64,000 bases of DNA, from NCBI GenBank assembly GCA_964405775.1, contig CAYOPG010000002.1, positions 7,142 to 71,141 on the forward strand, read 5' to 3'. Positions 1-8,088 of the stretch are shown here, piece after piece. Within the stretch, counting starts at the first letter, position 1. Every line of letters starts with the position of its first letter. This DNA comes from JAAZFF01 sp964405775 (lineage in GTDB: Bacteria > Verrucomicrobiota > Kiritimatiellia > RFP12 > UBA3636). The notes beneath the pieces are model-generated. The model made no database searches. It had not been told where the DNA came from and saw nothing but the letters and a program-made list of their open reading frames with translations. The translations under genes and the position numbers were made by a program.

Positions 1-108
1 CGCATAGAACTGAACACCCTCTGCCCCCACTTCCTTAGCGGCCTGCAATCCCTTGCGCAAGCCAAGCCTGAACGAATCCACGATGACGCCGATTTTGAAC
101 GAATGCAT
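1..108 (-). CDS. Sugar phosphate isomerase/epimerase, N-terminal fragment
   Basis: The reverse strand reads in frame from an ATG at 108 to the window edge for 36 codons. It begins MHSFKIGVIVDSF, followed by LGLRKGLQAAKEVGAEGVQFYA. This is the first beta strand and helix typical of the xylose-isomerase-like TIM-barrel family of sugar phosphate isomerases/epimerases, in which the phrase GADGVQ or GAEGVQ is common. The rest lies outside the window, so neither substrate nor catalytic residues can be checked. It is divergent from metG and has a short palindrome upstream. Family assignment is fairly good; the exact function is unknown. Confidence 0.6.
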   Translation of the reverse strand, partial: MHSFKIGVIVDSFRLGLRKGLQAAKEVGAEGVQFYA

Positions 109-152
109 GTACAGTCCTCTCCAGTATACGGTTGTTAAGTCGTTTTCATATG

Positions 153-171
153 CTTGAACACCAGTGTTTGA
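153..171. promoter_or_regulatory. Imperfect palindrome, possible operator
   Basis: The core is AACAC (157-161), a two-base centre, and GTGTT (164-168). It extends imperfectly to CTTGAACAC / GTGTTTGAG, with 7 of 9 positions paired. It sits 45 bases upstream of the divergent sugar-phosphate isomerase start, so it could be an operator for that gene. This is inference from symmetry and position only; no regulator gene is present next to it. Confidence 0.3.
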
Positions 172-231
172 GACGTCTGGCGGGCAGGCAAAATTTCATA
201 TCCAATCTTACCTTATTGCCGCATCTTGTCG

Positions 232-306
232 CAAGGAATAACTACAATTCCTTGTCCGTAGCCTCATCTTTGTGCTAGACTTCACGCTCGCACAAGACCA
301 AGGAAT
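232..306 (+). promoter_or_regulatory. metG leader with alternative pairing over the ribosome binding site
   Basis: CAAGGAAT occurs at 232-239 and again at 299-306. Its exact reverse complement ATTCCTTG lies between them at 247-254. The second CAAGGAAT contains the metG Shine-Dalgarno (AAGGA, about 11 bases before the ATG at 316). In RNA, the middle element can pair with the first copy (8-bp stem, 7-base loop) or with the ribosome binding site, which is the geometry of a translational switch. There is no U-run, and no T-box motif was seen. If transcription starts further downstream (a weak TTGTCC...TAGACT pair spans 252-281), the upstream inverted repeat would instead act on DNA. Confidence 0.4.
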
Positions 307-315
307 ATTATATAA

Positions 316-2328
316 ATGCAAAAACGCCGCATAGTAGTGACATCAGCCCTGCCGTACGCAAACGGGGACATACACATAGGGCATCTCGTAGAGTACCTGC
401 AAACAGATTTTTGGGTACGATTCCAGAAGATGCGCGGTCACGAATGCGTTTACGTGTGCGCAGACGACACGCACGGCACACCTATCATGATACGTGCGCG
501 AAAGGAGGGGATTACCCCAGAGGAGCTGATCGCCGAGAGCTACAAGCGCCATGTCAAGGACTTCGCAGATTTCGAAATCGAGTTCGATAACTACTACACA
601 ACCAATTCCCCCGAAAACCTCGATTTCTGCACAACCATTTTCAACCGCCTCAAGAAAAACAATGCTCTTTTCTACAAGGATGTCCCGCAGCTCTACTGCC
701 CCAATGACAAGATGTTCCTGCCGGATCGTTTTGTCCGTGGCACGTGCCCGAAATGCGGCGCCAAAGACCAATACGGCGACTCCTGCGAGAAATGCAGCAA
801 TACATACTCGCCGGCAGACATGGAAGACGCGCATTGCGCCATTTGCAACACGGGCAAACCCGAGATCCGCAACAGCGAGCACATTTTTTTCAATTTGGAG
901 ATGTTCCGCGACTTCCTCGCCAACTGGCTGAAATCGCACGTGGCGTCGGACGTAGCCAACAAACTGCTCGAATGGTTCGGGGAAGATTCCAAGCTTCTTC
1001 CCTGGGACATATCTCGCGACGCCCCGTATTTCGGCTTCGAGATCCCCGACCACCCAGGCAAGTTTTTCTACGTCTGGCTCGATGCCCCCGTTGGATACAT
1101 GGCATCCCTGCTCAACTGGTGCAAAAAGAACGGACAAGACTTCGAACAATGGTGGAACAATAAAGATGCGGAACTATACCATTTCATCGGAAAGGATATC
1201 GTCCGCTTCCACTGCCTATTTTGGCCGGCATTGCTCCACGCATCCGACTACAAAGGCCCATCTCAGGTATTCGTGCATGGATTCCTAACCGTCAACGGCG
1301 AGAAGATGAGCAAATCGCGCGGCACGTTTATCAACGCCCGCACGTATCTCGAAAATCTCGATCCCGGGTCTCTTCGCTATTACTACGCGTGCAAGATCAA
1401 CAACACGACGGACGACGTCGACCTTAGTTTCGATGATTTCATCCAGCGCGTAAACAGCGACCTCGTGGGCAAAATCACGAACCTGGCGTCGCGCGGCGCC
1501 CAGATGATCAATAAGAAACTTGATAACAAAATGGGAGTCATGGACGATGAAGGCCGTGCTATCATAGCCGAATTTCGCTCTCTTGCGGAAACGATTGCCG
1601 GTCATTACGAGACCCGCCGCTTTTCGCAGGTTCCTGTCGAAGTTTGCCGACTTGCGGATCTTGCGAACGAATACTTCGACCGTCAGGAGCCCTGGAAAAC
1701 CATCAAGACCGACCCCGAGGCAACACGCAAGGTTCTGACATCGATTCTCAACATGTTCCGGCTTCTCACCATATACCTGACACCAGTACTTCCGCGGTAC
1801 TCTGAGAAAGTCGCCGCATTGTTTGGCGAGGAAGCTTACACTTGGAAGTCGCTCGATACCGATCTGGAAAACCGCGAAATTTCCAATTACGAATATCTTG
1901 CAGTACGCGTCTTGCCCGAAAAAGTCGAGGCAATGGTCGAAGCATCGAAGGTGTCCGCTCCGAACGCTCAGGCTGCAGCCGAGCCGCTCAAGCCGGAAGT
2001 CGGAATCGAACAGTTCGCCGCCATCGACCTCCGCGTCGCTCTCGTGGAAAAAGCCACAACCGTCGAAGGTTCCGACAAACTGATACAGCTGTCGCTCGAC
2101 CTCGGCTCACTCGGCAAGCGCAACATATTCTCCGGCATACGCACATCATATCCAGACCCGGCTGTACTCAACGGCAAACAGATAGTAATCATCGCCAACC
2201 TCAAACCGCGCAAGATGCGCTTCGGCGTCTCGGAAGGCATGGTGCTCTCCGCCGGTGGAGCCGACCACTCGCAGCTCTGCGTACTCGTCCCTGCAGGAGA
2301 AGCCAAACCGGGCGACGCCATAGGGTAA
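316..2328 (+). CDS. metG: Methionyl-tRNA synthetase
   Basis: Cytoplasmic class Ia synthetase that charges tRNA-Met with methionine using ATP. The 670-residue product has the HIGH signature at residues 20-23 (within GDIHIGHLV) and KMSKS at 330-334 (GEKMSKSRG). A double zinc-knuckle region with four CxxC-type pairs lies in the connective domain at about residues 135-180 (CPKC, CEKC, CAIC and an upstream CPND). The last roughly 105 residues form the EMAP/Trbp-like tRNA-binding OB domain (IDLRVALVEKA ... NLKPRKMRFGVSEGM), found in the long, usually dimeric MetRS forms. The ATG at 316 has AAGGA upstream. The SpoU methyltransferase gene follows after 6 bases, suggesting co-transcription. Start and function are secure. 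Confidence 0.97.
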   Translation: MQKRRIVVTSALPYANGDIHIGHLVEYLQTDFWVRFQKMRGHECVYVCADDTHGTPIMIRARKEGITPEELIAESYKRHVKDFADFEIEFDNYYTTNSPENLDFCTTIFNRLKKNNALFYKDVPQLYCPNDKMFLPDRFVRGTCPKCGAKDQYGDSCEKCSNTYSPADMEDAHCAICNTGKPEIRNSEHIFFNLEMFRDFLANWLKSHVASDVANKLLEWFGEDSKLLPWDISRDAPYFGFEIPDHPGKFFYVWLDAPVGYMASLLNWCKKNGQDFEQWWNNKDAELYHFIGKDIVRFHCLFWPALLHASDYKGPSQVFVHGFLTVNGEKMSKSRGTFINARTYLENLDPGSLRYYYACKINNTTDDVDLSFDDFIQRVNSDLVGKITNLASRGAQMINKKLDNKMGVMDDEGRAIIAEFRSLAETIAGHYETRRFSQVPVEVCRLADLANEYFDRQEPWKTIKTDPEATRKVLTSILNMFRLLTIYLTPVLPRYSEKVAALFGEEAYTWKSLDTDLENREISNYEYLAVRVLPEKVEAMVEASKVSAPNAQAAAEPLKPEVGIEQFAAIDLRVALVEKATTVEGSDKLIQLSLDLGSLGKRNIFSGIRTSYPDPAVLNGKQIVIIANLKPRKMRFGVSEGMVLSAGGADHSQLCVLVPAGEAKPGDAIG

Positions 2329-2334
2329 ACTGCC

Positions 2335-3117
2335 GTGGCATCGCCTGAAAGACCGGACACCCCCGCTCTGGGCAAATGGAAAACCGCCCTCCGCCTCCTG
2401 CGCGCAATCGCCGAGCTGCCGGAGGGTTCACCCGCAAGGGCCGCGAGAATACGCGAGGCTCACAGACACTTCGCGGAGTCGGGTGTGGAGCGTCTGCAAA
2501 AACTCGCGCGCATCCTGCAAGAAGGCATGGATGACAAGCAGCTGCTCTGCGCCATCGTTCCAGTAGAACGCGTCGCAACGCGTCAGCGCGTGACCGACGC
2601 GGATATGCAGCTCATCTCCACAGACTCCACCGCCGCTGTTGCCGACACATTCCCGCTCACGATCGTGGCGGACAACCTGCGCTCCGCTATGAACATCGGC
2701 GGCATATTCCGCACCGCAGAATTCTTCGGCGCGCAAGAGGTGTGGCTATGTGGATACACTGCCACGCCGGATCATCCCCACGTGGCAAAGTCGGCGATGG
2801 GCTCGGAGCTGCTGGTTCCATGGCGTACCTTCACGGATGTACGCGATGCAATCGCAGAATTGCATTCTCAAGGGCGTGCTGTCTATGCCCTTGAGACCGC
2901 GGAAAATGCACAAGACGTTACCGAGTTTAAGTATGAGTTTCCTTCCGCGATTCTACTTGGCAACGAGAGGTTCGGACTCGATCCAGAAGTTGTGTCACTT
3001 TCCGACGCCGTCCTCGCCATACGGTCGAACGGCTCTAAAAACTCTCTTAACGTGGTTTCCGCCGCTGCGATTACGCTCTGCGCGGCTAGGAGTTCGTTTG
3101 GTTCCGTCCGCCGCTGA
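2335..3117 (+). CDS. TrmH/SpoU-family RNA 2'-O-methyltransferase
   Basis: A 260-residue SPOUT methyltransferase that transfers a methyl group from SAM to a ribose 2'-OH in tRNA or rRNA. The three SpoU motifs are visible: NLRSAMNIGGIFRTAEFFG (motif 1), AILLGNERFGL (motif 2) and NGSKNSLNVVSAAAI (motif 3), which together form the trefoil knot for SAM. An N-terminal helical stretch of about 95 residues precedes the catalytic domain. The start is a GTG six bases after the metG stop. The 3' end overlaps the convergent lipMA gene by 32 bases. The RNA target cannot be decided from the sequence, so no symbol is given. Confidence 0.88.
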   Translation: MASPERPDTPALGKWKTALRLLRAIAELPEGSPARAARIREAHRHFAESGVERLQKLARILQEGMDDKQLLCAIVPVERVATRQRVTDADMQLISTDSTAAVADTFPLTIVADNLRSAMNIGGIFRTAEFFGAQEVWLCGYTATPDHPHVAKSAMGSELLVPWRTFTDVRDAIAELHSQGRAVYALETAENAQDVTEFKYEFPSAILLGNERFGLDPEVVSLSDAVLAIRSNGSKNSLNVVSAAAITLCAARSSFGSVRR

Positions 3118-4753
3118 CTTTCGCGCGGTCGGCAAGTTCGCGGGCGTGGTAGCTGCTGCGCACAAGCGGTCCGCTCATGACGTCCACGAACCCGAAAGAG
3201 AGAGCTTCCTCCCGCCAGGCTTCGAACTCCTCCGGGGTGAGATGCCTTACAAGTGGCTGGTGATCGTTTGTTGGCGGGAGATATTGACCAATTGTCAGCA
3301 AAGACACTCCGGCCGCTCTGAGGTCGGCGAAAACTTCGCGCACCTCCTCGTCCTCTTCCCCGAGTCCTAGCATCATTCCCGATTTTACGGGTATGCCGCG
3401 TCCAAGCCTTACGGCGTTTGCGAGTACGCCAAGCGAGCGGTCGTATGTCGCCGTGCTGCGGATGGCGGATGAGAGGCGGCGGACAGTTTCTATATTGTGG
3501 TTAAACACTTCAGGGCGCGCGTCAAGAACCGTCATTAGTGGTTCCTTGTGTCCGCCGAAGTCGGGAGTCAGCACCTCGACCCCGGCGCCGGGGCATTTTC
3601 GTCGAATCGCCAATATTGCATCTCGAAAAGCTCCAGCTCCGCCGTCGGGGAGATCGTCGCGCGTGACGCTGGTCACCACAACGAATGAGAGCTTCAGTCT
3701 GTGTACCGCCTCAGCGAGCCGCTCGGCCTCGTCGGGGTCGGGGGGAGCTGGATGTCCACCGGTACCAACGGCGCAGAAGCGGCAGTTGCGCGTGCATGTG
3801 TTTCCGAGGATCAGGAAGGTGGCCGTGCCATCGGAGAAGCATTTCCCCAAGTTTGGACAATGCGCGCTGGCGCAGACGGTGTTGAGATGGAGATCGGAAA
3901 GAATGTCTGTTACATGTTTACGGCTGCCGGCGCTGGACTTGACCCTTAGCCAGTCTGGTGATTTGTGGCGTGTGTTTTTCTGGTCGCTGGGTGTAGCAGA
4001 AGTTCCTTTGTTATTCCAGGCTTCTGTAGCAAATTGGTTGTCGACAAGAGCTTGGGCGCGAGAAAAGATCTCTTCGGGTGGCCTCCAGACAGTGTAACCA
4101 GAGGGGGAAAACGTTGCGAATGAGCGTATTATTGTATCGCGAAGGCGCTCCCAATCGCCCCCAGTTGCTTCCAGCCGGACGCTGCCTTGTGTCAGGGTGC
4201 CCACTCTGCCACGGTATTGCGCCGCGCCTGCGTATTTTGAGCCATCTGCCCCCAGGATGTCATGGCGTGCAGGCGATTCGAAGCACCGCATACAGCGCAA
4301 ATCGACCCCTTTGGATCGTTTGTCCTGGAGATGAAATTCCTTGCCGAGTTCATTACCTATGACGGAGTGTATCAGACGATAGCTTTCGTGTATTTCCATT
4401 TTCGCGATGGCATGTTCCGCCGGCAGGATAAGGGAGTATGTCAGGTCATCACCGTGCCACACGACTCCTCCGCCTGTTGGCCGACGGACGCATTCGTGGT
4501 CGGCAGGGAGGTCGGAAGGCTTGAGTTGGGAGCGCCCGAAAGAGACGGCAGGACGTTCCCAGCGGTAAATGCGGAGAACCGGGGCGGACAGCATTGCGGC
4601 GCTGTCAAGCAGTGCTTGGTCCAACGCCATGTTTAACGCGGCGCCATGCTCGCCATCAAGCCAAAGGAGCCAGGACGCTTCCGGCGTGGCCTGAAGGTTC
4701 TGGTTTGTTACGCGCTGTGCCGGGTTTTCAGAACCGGCGTGTTCTCCTCTCAT
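3086..4753 (-). CDS. Octanoyltransferase (LipM type) fused to lipoyl synthase (LipA)
   Basis: A 555-residue protein joining both steps of lipoate synthesis. Residues about 25-245 are a BPL/LplA/LipB-fold acyltransferase with RRPTGGGVVWHGDDLTYS (90-107) and DGSKYAGAAQ (170-179). C157 in MRCFESP matches the catalytic cysteine position of LipM octanoyltransferases, so octanoyl transfer is preferred over ATP-dependent lipoate ligation. Residues about 265-545 are lipoyl synthase: the auxiliary-cluster motif C294-x4-C299-x5-C305, the radical-SAM motif C320-x3-C324-x2-C327, and the C-terminal RSSYHA motif with the serine ligand. ATG at 4753 with AAGGA upstream. The two enzymes are normally separate proteins. 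The domains are clear; the LipM versus LplA choice for the N-terminal half is less certain. Confidence 0.9.
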   Translation of the reverse strand: MRGEHAGSENPAQRVTNQNLQATPEASWLLWLDGEHGAALNMALDQALLDSAAMLSAPVLRIYRWERPAVSFGRSQLKPSDLPADHECVRRPTGGGVVWHGDDLTYSLILPAEHAIAKMEIHESYRLIHSVIGNELGKEFHLQDKRSKGVDLRCMRCFESPARHDILGADGSKYAGAAQYRGRVGTLTQGSVRLEATGGDWERLRDTIIRSFATFSPSGYTVWRPPEEIFSRAQALVDNQFATEAWNNKGTSATPSDQKNTRHKSPDWLRVKSSAGSRKHVTDILSDLHLNTVCASAHCPNLGKCFSDGTATFLILGNTCTRNCRFCAVGTGGHPAPPDPDEAERLAEAVHRLKLSFVVVTSVTRDDLPDGGAGAFRDAILAIRRKCPGAGVEVLTPDFGGHKEPLMTVLDARPEVFNHNIETVRRLSSAIRSTATYDRSLGVLANAVRLGRGIPVKSGMMLGLGEEDEEVREVFADLRAAGVSLLTIGQYLPPTNDHQPLVRHLTPEEFEAWREEALSFGFVDVMSGPLVRSSYHARELADRAKVSGGRNQTNS

Positions 4754-4789
4754 TTCAACTTCCTTGCTGTTTTGCTATATGGGTCTCCA

Positions 4790-4798
4790 ACTATAGCA
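4790..4798 (-). promoter_or_regulatory. Extended -10 element upstream of lipMA
   Basis: On the minus strand TGC is followed by TATAGT (4790-4795), an extended -10 about 40 bases before the lipMA start. The matching -35 would fall at 4813-4818, at the edge of the N gap, so it cannot be read. Confidence 0.4.
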
Positions 4799-4814
4799 TA
4801 TAATCGAAGCCTTG

Positions 4815-4914
4815 NNNNNNNNNNNNNNNNNNNNNNNNNNNNNNNNNNNNNNNNNNNNNNNNNNNNNNNNNNNNNNNNNNNNNNNNNNNNNNNNNNNNNN
4901 NNNNNNNNNNNNNN
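4815..4914. other. Assembly gap (100 N)
   Basis: Exactly 100 N, the usual placeholder for a gap of unknown size. The flanking bases share no visible overlap. The downstream contig begins directly with the ATG of the P-type ATPase frame, so that gene may extend into the gap, and any promoters between lipMA and the ATPase are missing. Confidence 0.99.
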
Positions 4915-7212
4915 ATGAATAAAGAAAACGAAGTCCGCGATCCAGTGTGCGGTATGAGGGTGGAGCCCGAAAAAGCTGCCGGCCACAGTAGCCACAACGG
5001 CGAGGAATATTATTTTTGTTCAAAACACTGCAAGGAGAAGTTTGACACCGCCCCGGAATCCTACACGGGTGGTAGGCCGCGCCCCGCGCCTGTGGCAGGA
5101 AGCGGACCGTATACATGCCCTATGCATCCGGAGGTGCTGCAGGAAGCACCGGGCGACTGCCCTGAATGCGGGATGGCGCTGGAGCCGCAGACGGTTTCTG
5201 CCGATGACGGAAAGAATCCCGAACTCGTTGACATGACGCGGAGGTTCTGGCTCGGGCTCGTCCTGACCATCCCCGTTTTTGTCTTGGCGATGTCGCACAT
5301 GGTGCCTTCGGTCGACCATCACAGCTTCGCAATGAGCGACTTATCGCGTTGGATTCAGTTTATACTATCGACGCCGGTTGTTCTTGTGGCCGGCTGGCCG
5401 TTTTTCAAACGTGGATGGCGCTCTATAATCACAGGGCGCTTTAACATGTTTACGCTGATTTCCATCGGCGTTGGCGCGGCTTATACATACAGTGTTGTGG
5501 CAATGCTGGCGCCTGATGTTTTTCCGGTCGCGCCCGAAGGTGGAAAACCCGCAATATATTTCGAATCGGCGGCTATGATCATCGTCCTTGTGCTTATGGG
5601 GCAGGTGCTCGAACTGCGGGCACGCGCCAAGACCGGCAGCGCCATTCGTTCGCTTCTCGACCTGGCGCCGGAGACTGCGCGAATTGTCGAGGATGGCGAG
5701 GAACGGGATGTGCCTCTGGACACGGTCGTCGTGGGGGCGGTTCTGCGTGTGAGACCGGGCGGCAAAATCCCTGTCGACGGTGTTCTGCTTGAGGGCGGGG
5801 CGGCGGTTGACGAATCAATGATAACAGGGGAGCCGATTCCAGTGGATAAGACGGCAGGAGATGCTGTAACTGGTGGAACCCTCAACACAACGGGGAGCTT
5901 CCTAATGAGGGCGGAGCGGGTTGGCGGCGATACCGTACTCGCGCGCATTGTTCAGATGGTTGCTGATGCGCAGCGCAGCCGCGCGCCGATTCAGGCACTG
6001 GCGGACAAAGTGGCGGGCTATTTTGTTCCTGCCGTTCTGGCTGTCGCGGTCGTTACGTTCATCGTCTGGTTCCTTGCCGGACCCGACCCGCGTTTGGCAC
6101 ACGCGTTGATCAACTCTGTGTCAGTACTGATAATAGCGTGTCCCTGTGCGCTCGGGCTGGCAACTCCTGTGTCTGTAATGGTCGGCATTGGGCGAGGGGC
6201 GCAAGAGGGCGTACTGATACGCAACGCCGAGGCAATCGAGACAATGGAGAAGGTGGACACGCTCGTAGTGGACAAAACAGGGACACTCACCGCTGGTATG
6301 CCTGTTCTTGAAAGTGTGATTCCAGCCGGCGGCAATGACGAAAGCGGCGTGCTGATCGCCGCCGCATCTGTCGAGCAGAACAGCGAACACCCTCTTGCGG
6401 CTCCGATTGTTGCCGGAGCCAAAGAGCGGGGACTGGAGTTGGAGGCAGTGTCTGACTTCGAGTCATTCACCGGTGGGGGAGTAGCTGGTGTTTTTGCCGG
6501 CAGGCGAGTGGCGGTCGGCAAATTTGCCTTCCTTAAAGGTATCGGCGTGTCAGGTTTGGATGAGCTTTCGGTTCAGGCAGCCGGGTTGCAATCCGAGGGC
6601 AAGAGCGCCATGTTCGCCGCCATAGACGGCAAAGCGGCAGGAGTGCTTGCGGTATCAGATCCCATCAAGCAATCCGCATCCGAGGCGATCGGGGAACTTC
6701 ATCGTCTGGGTTTGAAAGTCATAATGCTGACGGGAGACAACGAGCGGACCGCCAACTTCGTCGCGGCAAAGCTGGGCATTGATCAGGTAGAGGCGGGTGT
6801 CGAGCCTCGGCACAAGCACGAGCGTATAAAGGAACTTCGGGAAGAGGGGCGCATCGTTGCCATGGCTGGAGATGGCATAAACGACGCTCCTGCTCTCGCC
6901 GCCGCGCATGTCGGCATTGCGATGGGCACAGGCACCGATGTTGCGATAGAGAGCGCGGGCATCACTCTTGTAAAGGGGGATCTCCGCGGAATTGTCAAAT
7001 CTGTCAAGCTCAGCCGCGCCATGATGCGCAACATAAGGCAGAACTTGTTCTTCGCGTTCGTTTACAATCTTGTTGGCGTTCCGATAGCAGCGGGTGTTAT
7101 TTATCCATTCACAGGTATGTCGCTCAGCCCTGTAATCGCCGGCGCGGCGATGAGTTTCAGCTCGGTGTCCGTTATTGCAAACGCGTTGAGGCTCCGCCGC
7201 CAGAAGCTGTGA
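4915..7212 (+). CDS. Copper-type heavy-metal P1B ATPase with YHS and HMBD domains
   Basis: Inner-membrane ATP-driven exporter of Cu(I)/Ag(I). In order: a YHS domain (RDPVCGM ... YYFCSKHCKEKF, residues 8-45), a heavy-metal-binding HMBD motif (YTCPMHPEV ... CPECGM, about 65-90), then the P-ATPase core. The core has the membrane CPC motif (IACPCALGLATP), the phosphorylated aspartate in DKTGTLT, TGES-type MITGEP, HP in the nucleotide domain (NSEHPLAAP), and GDGINDAPAL. It lacks the classical GMTCxxC MXC domain, so it resembles the SilP/CopB-like or YHS-CopA forms. The first ATG abuts the N gap, so the true N-terminus may lie upstream. Metal preference is inferred from the CPC motif. Confidence 0.92.
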   Translation: MNKENEVRDPVCGMRVEPEKAAGHSSHNGEEYYFCSKHCKEKFDTAPESYTGGRPRPAPVAGSGPYTCPMHPEVLQEAPGDCPECGMALEPQTVSADDGKNPELVDMTRRFWLGLVLTIPVFVLAMSHMVPSVDHHSFAMSDLSRWIQFILSTPVVLVAGWPFFKRGWRSIITGRFNMFTLISIGVGAAYTYSVVAMLAPDVFPVAPEGGKPAIYFESAAMIIVLVLMGQVLELRARAKTGSAIRSLLDLAPETARIVEDGEERDVPLDTVVVGAVLRVRPGGKIPVDGVLLEGGAAVDESMITGEPIPVDKTAGDAVTGGTLNTTGSFLMRAERVGGDTVLARIVQMVADAQRSRAPIQALADKVAGYFVPAVLAVAVVTFIVWFLAGPDPRLAHALINSVSVLIIACPCALGLATPVSVMVGIGRGAQEGVLIRNAEAIETMEKVDTLVVDKTGTLTAGMPVLESVIPAGGNDESGVLIAAASVEQNSEHPLAAPIVAGAKERGLELEAVSDFESFTGGGVAGVFAGRRVAVGKFAFLKGIGVSGLDELSVQAAGLQSEGKSAMFAAIDGKAAGVLAVSDPIKQSASEAIGELHRLGLKVIMLTGDNERTANFVAAKLGIDQVEAGVEPRHKHERIKELREEGRIVAMAGDGINDAPALAAAHVGIAMGTGTDVAIESAGITLVKGDLRGIVKSVKLSRAMMRNIRQNLFFAFVYNLVGVPIAAGVIYPFTGMSLSPVIAGAAMSFSSVSVIANALRLRRQKL

Positions 7213-7346
7213 AAAGTCATGCCTGTCACGTTGTTCCCGGGTTCCGCGCCGGTTTGTGGCAGAGTGTAAACCCTCCCACTTACAATTTTAGTATGGACAC
7301 TTCAAACAATGGTCAGTTGGAGGCGAATGTTTTTTGCATTTTTCAT

Positions 7347-7375
7347 TTGAATTTGGTTTGGGTTTCGGGTAGTAT
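7347..7375 (+). promoter_or_regulatory. Sigma-70-like promoter of the pilus-like operon
   Basis: TTGAAT at 7347-7352 and TAGTAT at 7370-7375, separated by 17 bases, lie 75 bases before the first gene start. The T-rich stretch upstream (7328-7348) could serve as an UP-like element. No other good promoter was seen between 7213 and 7449. Confidence 0.55.
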
Positions 7376-7449
7376 AGCGAGTAAACCAATGGCAGAATAG
7401 TTTTGTGGTCTGCTTTGAGGTCACGGAAAAAGCAAAAGGAATGGACGAT

Positions 7450-8088
7450 ATGAAAAGACTTAAGACATGCTTGCCAGCCTTAGTTGTGGTTGGAGTTTTG
7501 GCTTTGTTTTCTTTCAGTGACATCTTTGCGCAGGCGCCTGCGCCCGGTACTGCCGCTCCGGCTGCAAGATTGTTGCGGATCACCGACATGACGAAGTTGG
7601 GCAAGGATGCGTTGCAGCGCGCCCCAAGTCTCGGCAACAGGGGACCCAAGGGGAGGAACTGGGGGACTTTTAATGTTGAGTTCGAGACCTACCCGCAGTG
7701 GATTGACGACATGTCGATCACATTCACAGTGATGGTTGACAATCCGAGAGCTGTGGAAAACGAAAAGAGATTTTCACTTTTCACCGTGACATCACTTTAC
7801 AGAGACATCGCCATGGGGCGTGATCATAAGGCGGGGGTGGTTCTTCTGCCGACCGCGTTGGAGCGCTATGGCAACATGATTGGCTTCTCTGTTCAGATTT
7901 ACGTGTCGGGCGAGCTTGCTGGCGAGGCGGGAGTCGGCGACGGCCTCCTGCGCACTCAGGACAAGTGGTGGTCCAACCCGCAGATTACCGGTGCTCCAAA
8001 TGTGCAGAAACTTGATGGATATCTGCTTGAGCGGTCGAAGTCGGTCTTCGCATTAGTAGACCCCGATTCATACGAGGTAAGCAGGTAG
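7450..8088 (+). CDS. Amuc_1102-like secreted pilus-operon protein
   Basis: A 212-residue protein with a signal peptide (MKRLKTCLPALVVVGVLALF, cleavage near DIFAQA) and no further membrane segment, so probably periplasmic or surface-exposed. The ATG at 7450 is chosen because AAGGA at 7436-7440 sits 9 bases before it; an in-frame ATG at 7441 has no spacing to that site. Its size, its signal peptide and its place first in a five-gene cluster match the Amuc_1102-type protein of the Akkermansia pilus-like locus. The stop overlaps the next start by one base, so the two are translationally coupled. Its molecular role is not established by the sequence. Confidence 0.75.
   Translation: MKRLKTCLPALVVVGVLALFSFSDIFAQAPAPGTAAPAARLLRITDMTKLGKDALQRAPSLGNRGPKGRNWGTFNVEFETYPQWIDDMSITFTVMVDNPRAVENEKRFSLFTVTSLYRDIAMGRDHKAGVVLLPTALERYGNMIGFSVQIYVSGELAGEAGVGDGLLRTQDKWWSNPQITGAPNVQKLDGYLLERSKSVFALVDPDSYEVSR

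Noticed and set aside
232..254. T-box or intrinsic terminator in the metG leader
   Set aside because: No T-box consensus (GGGTGGNACCGCG-like) and no U-run after the 8-bp stem.
343..1149. Minus-strand open frame of 268 codons inside metG
   Set aside because: It is antisense to conserved metG sequence, has no family signature, and there is no room for its own control region.
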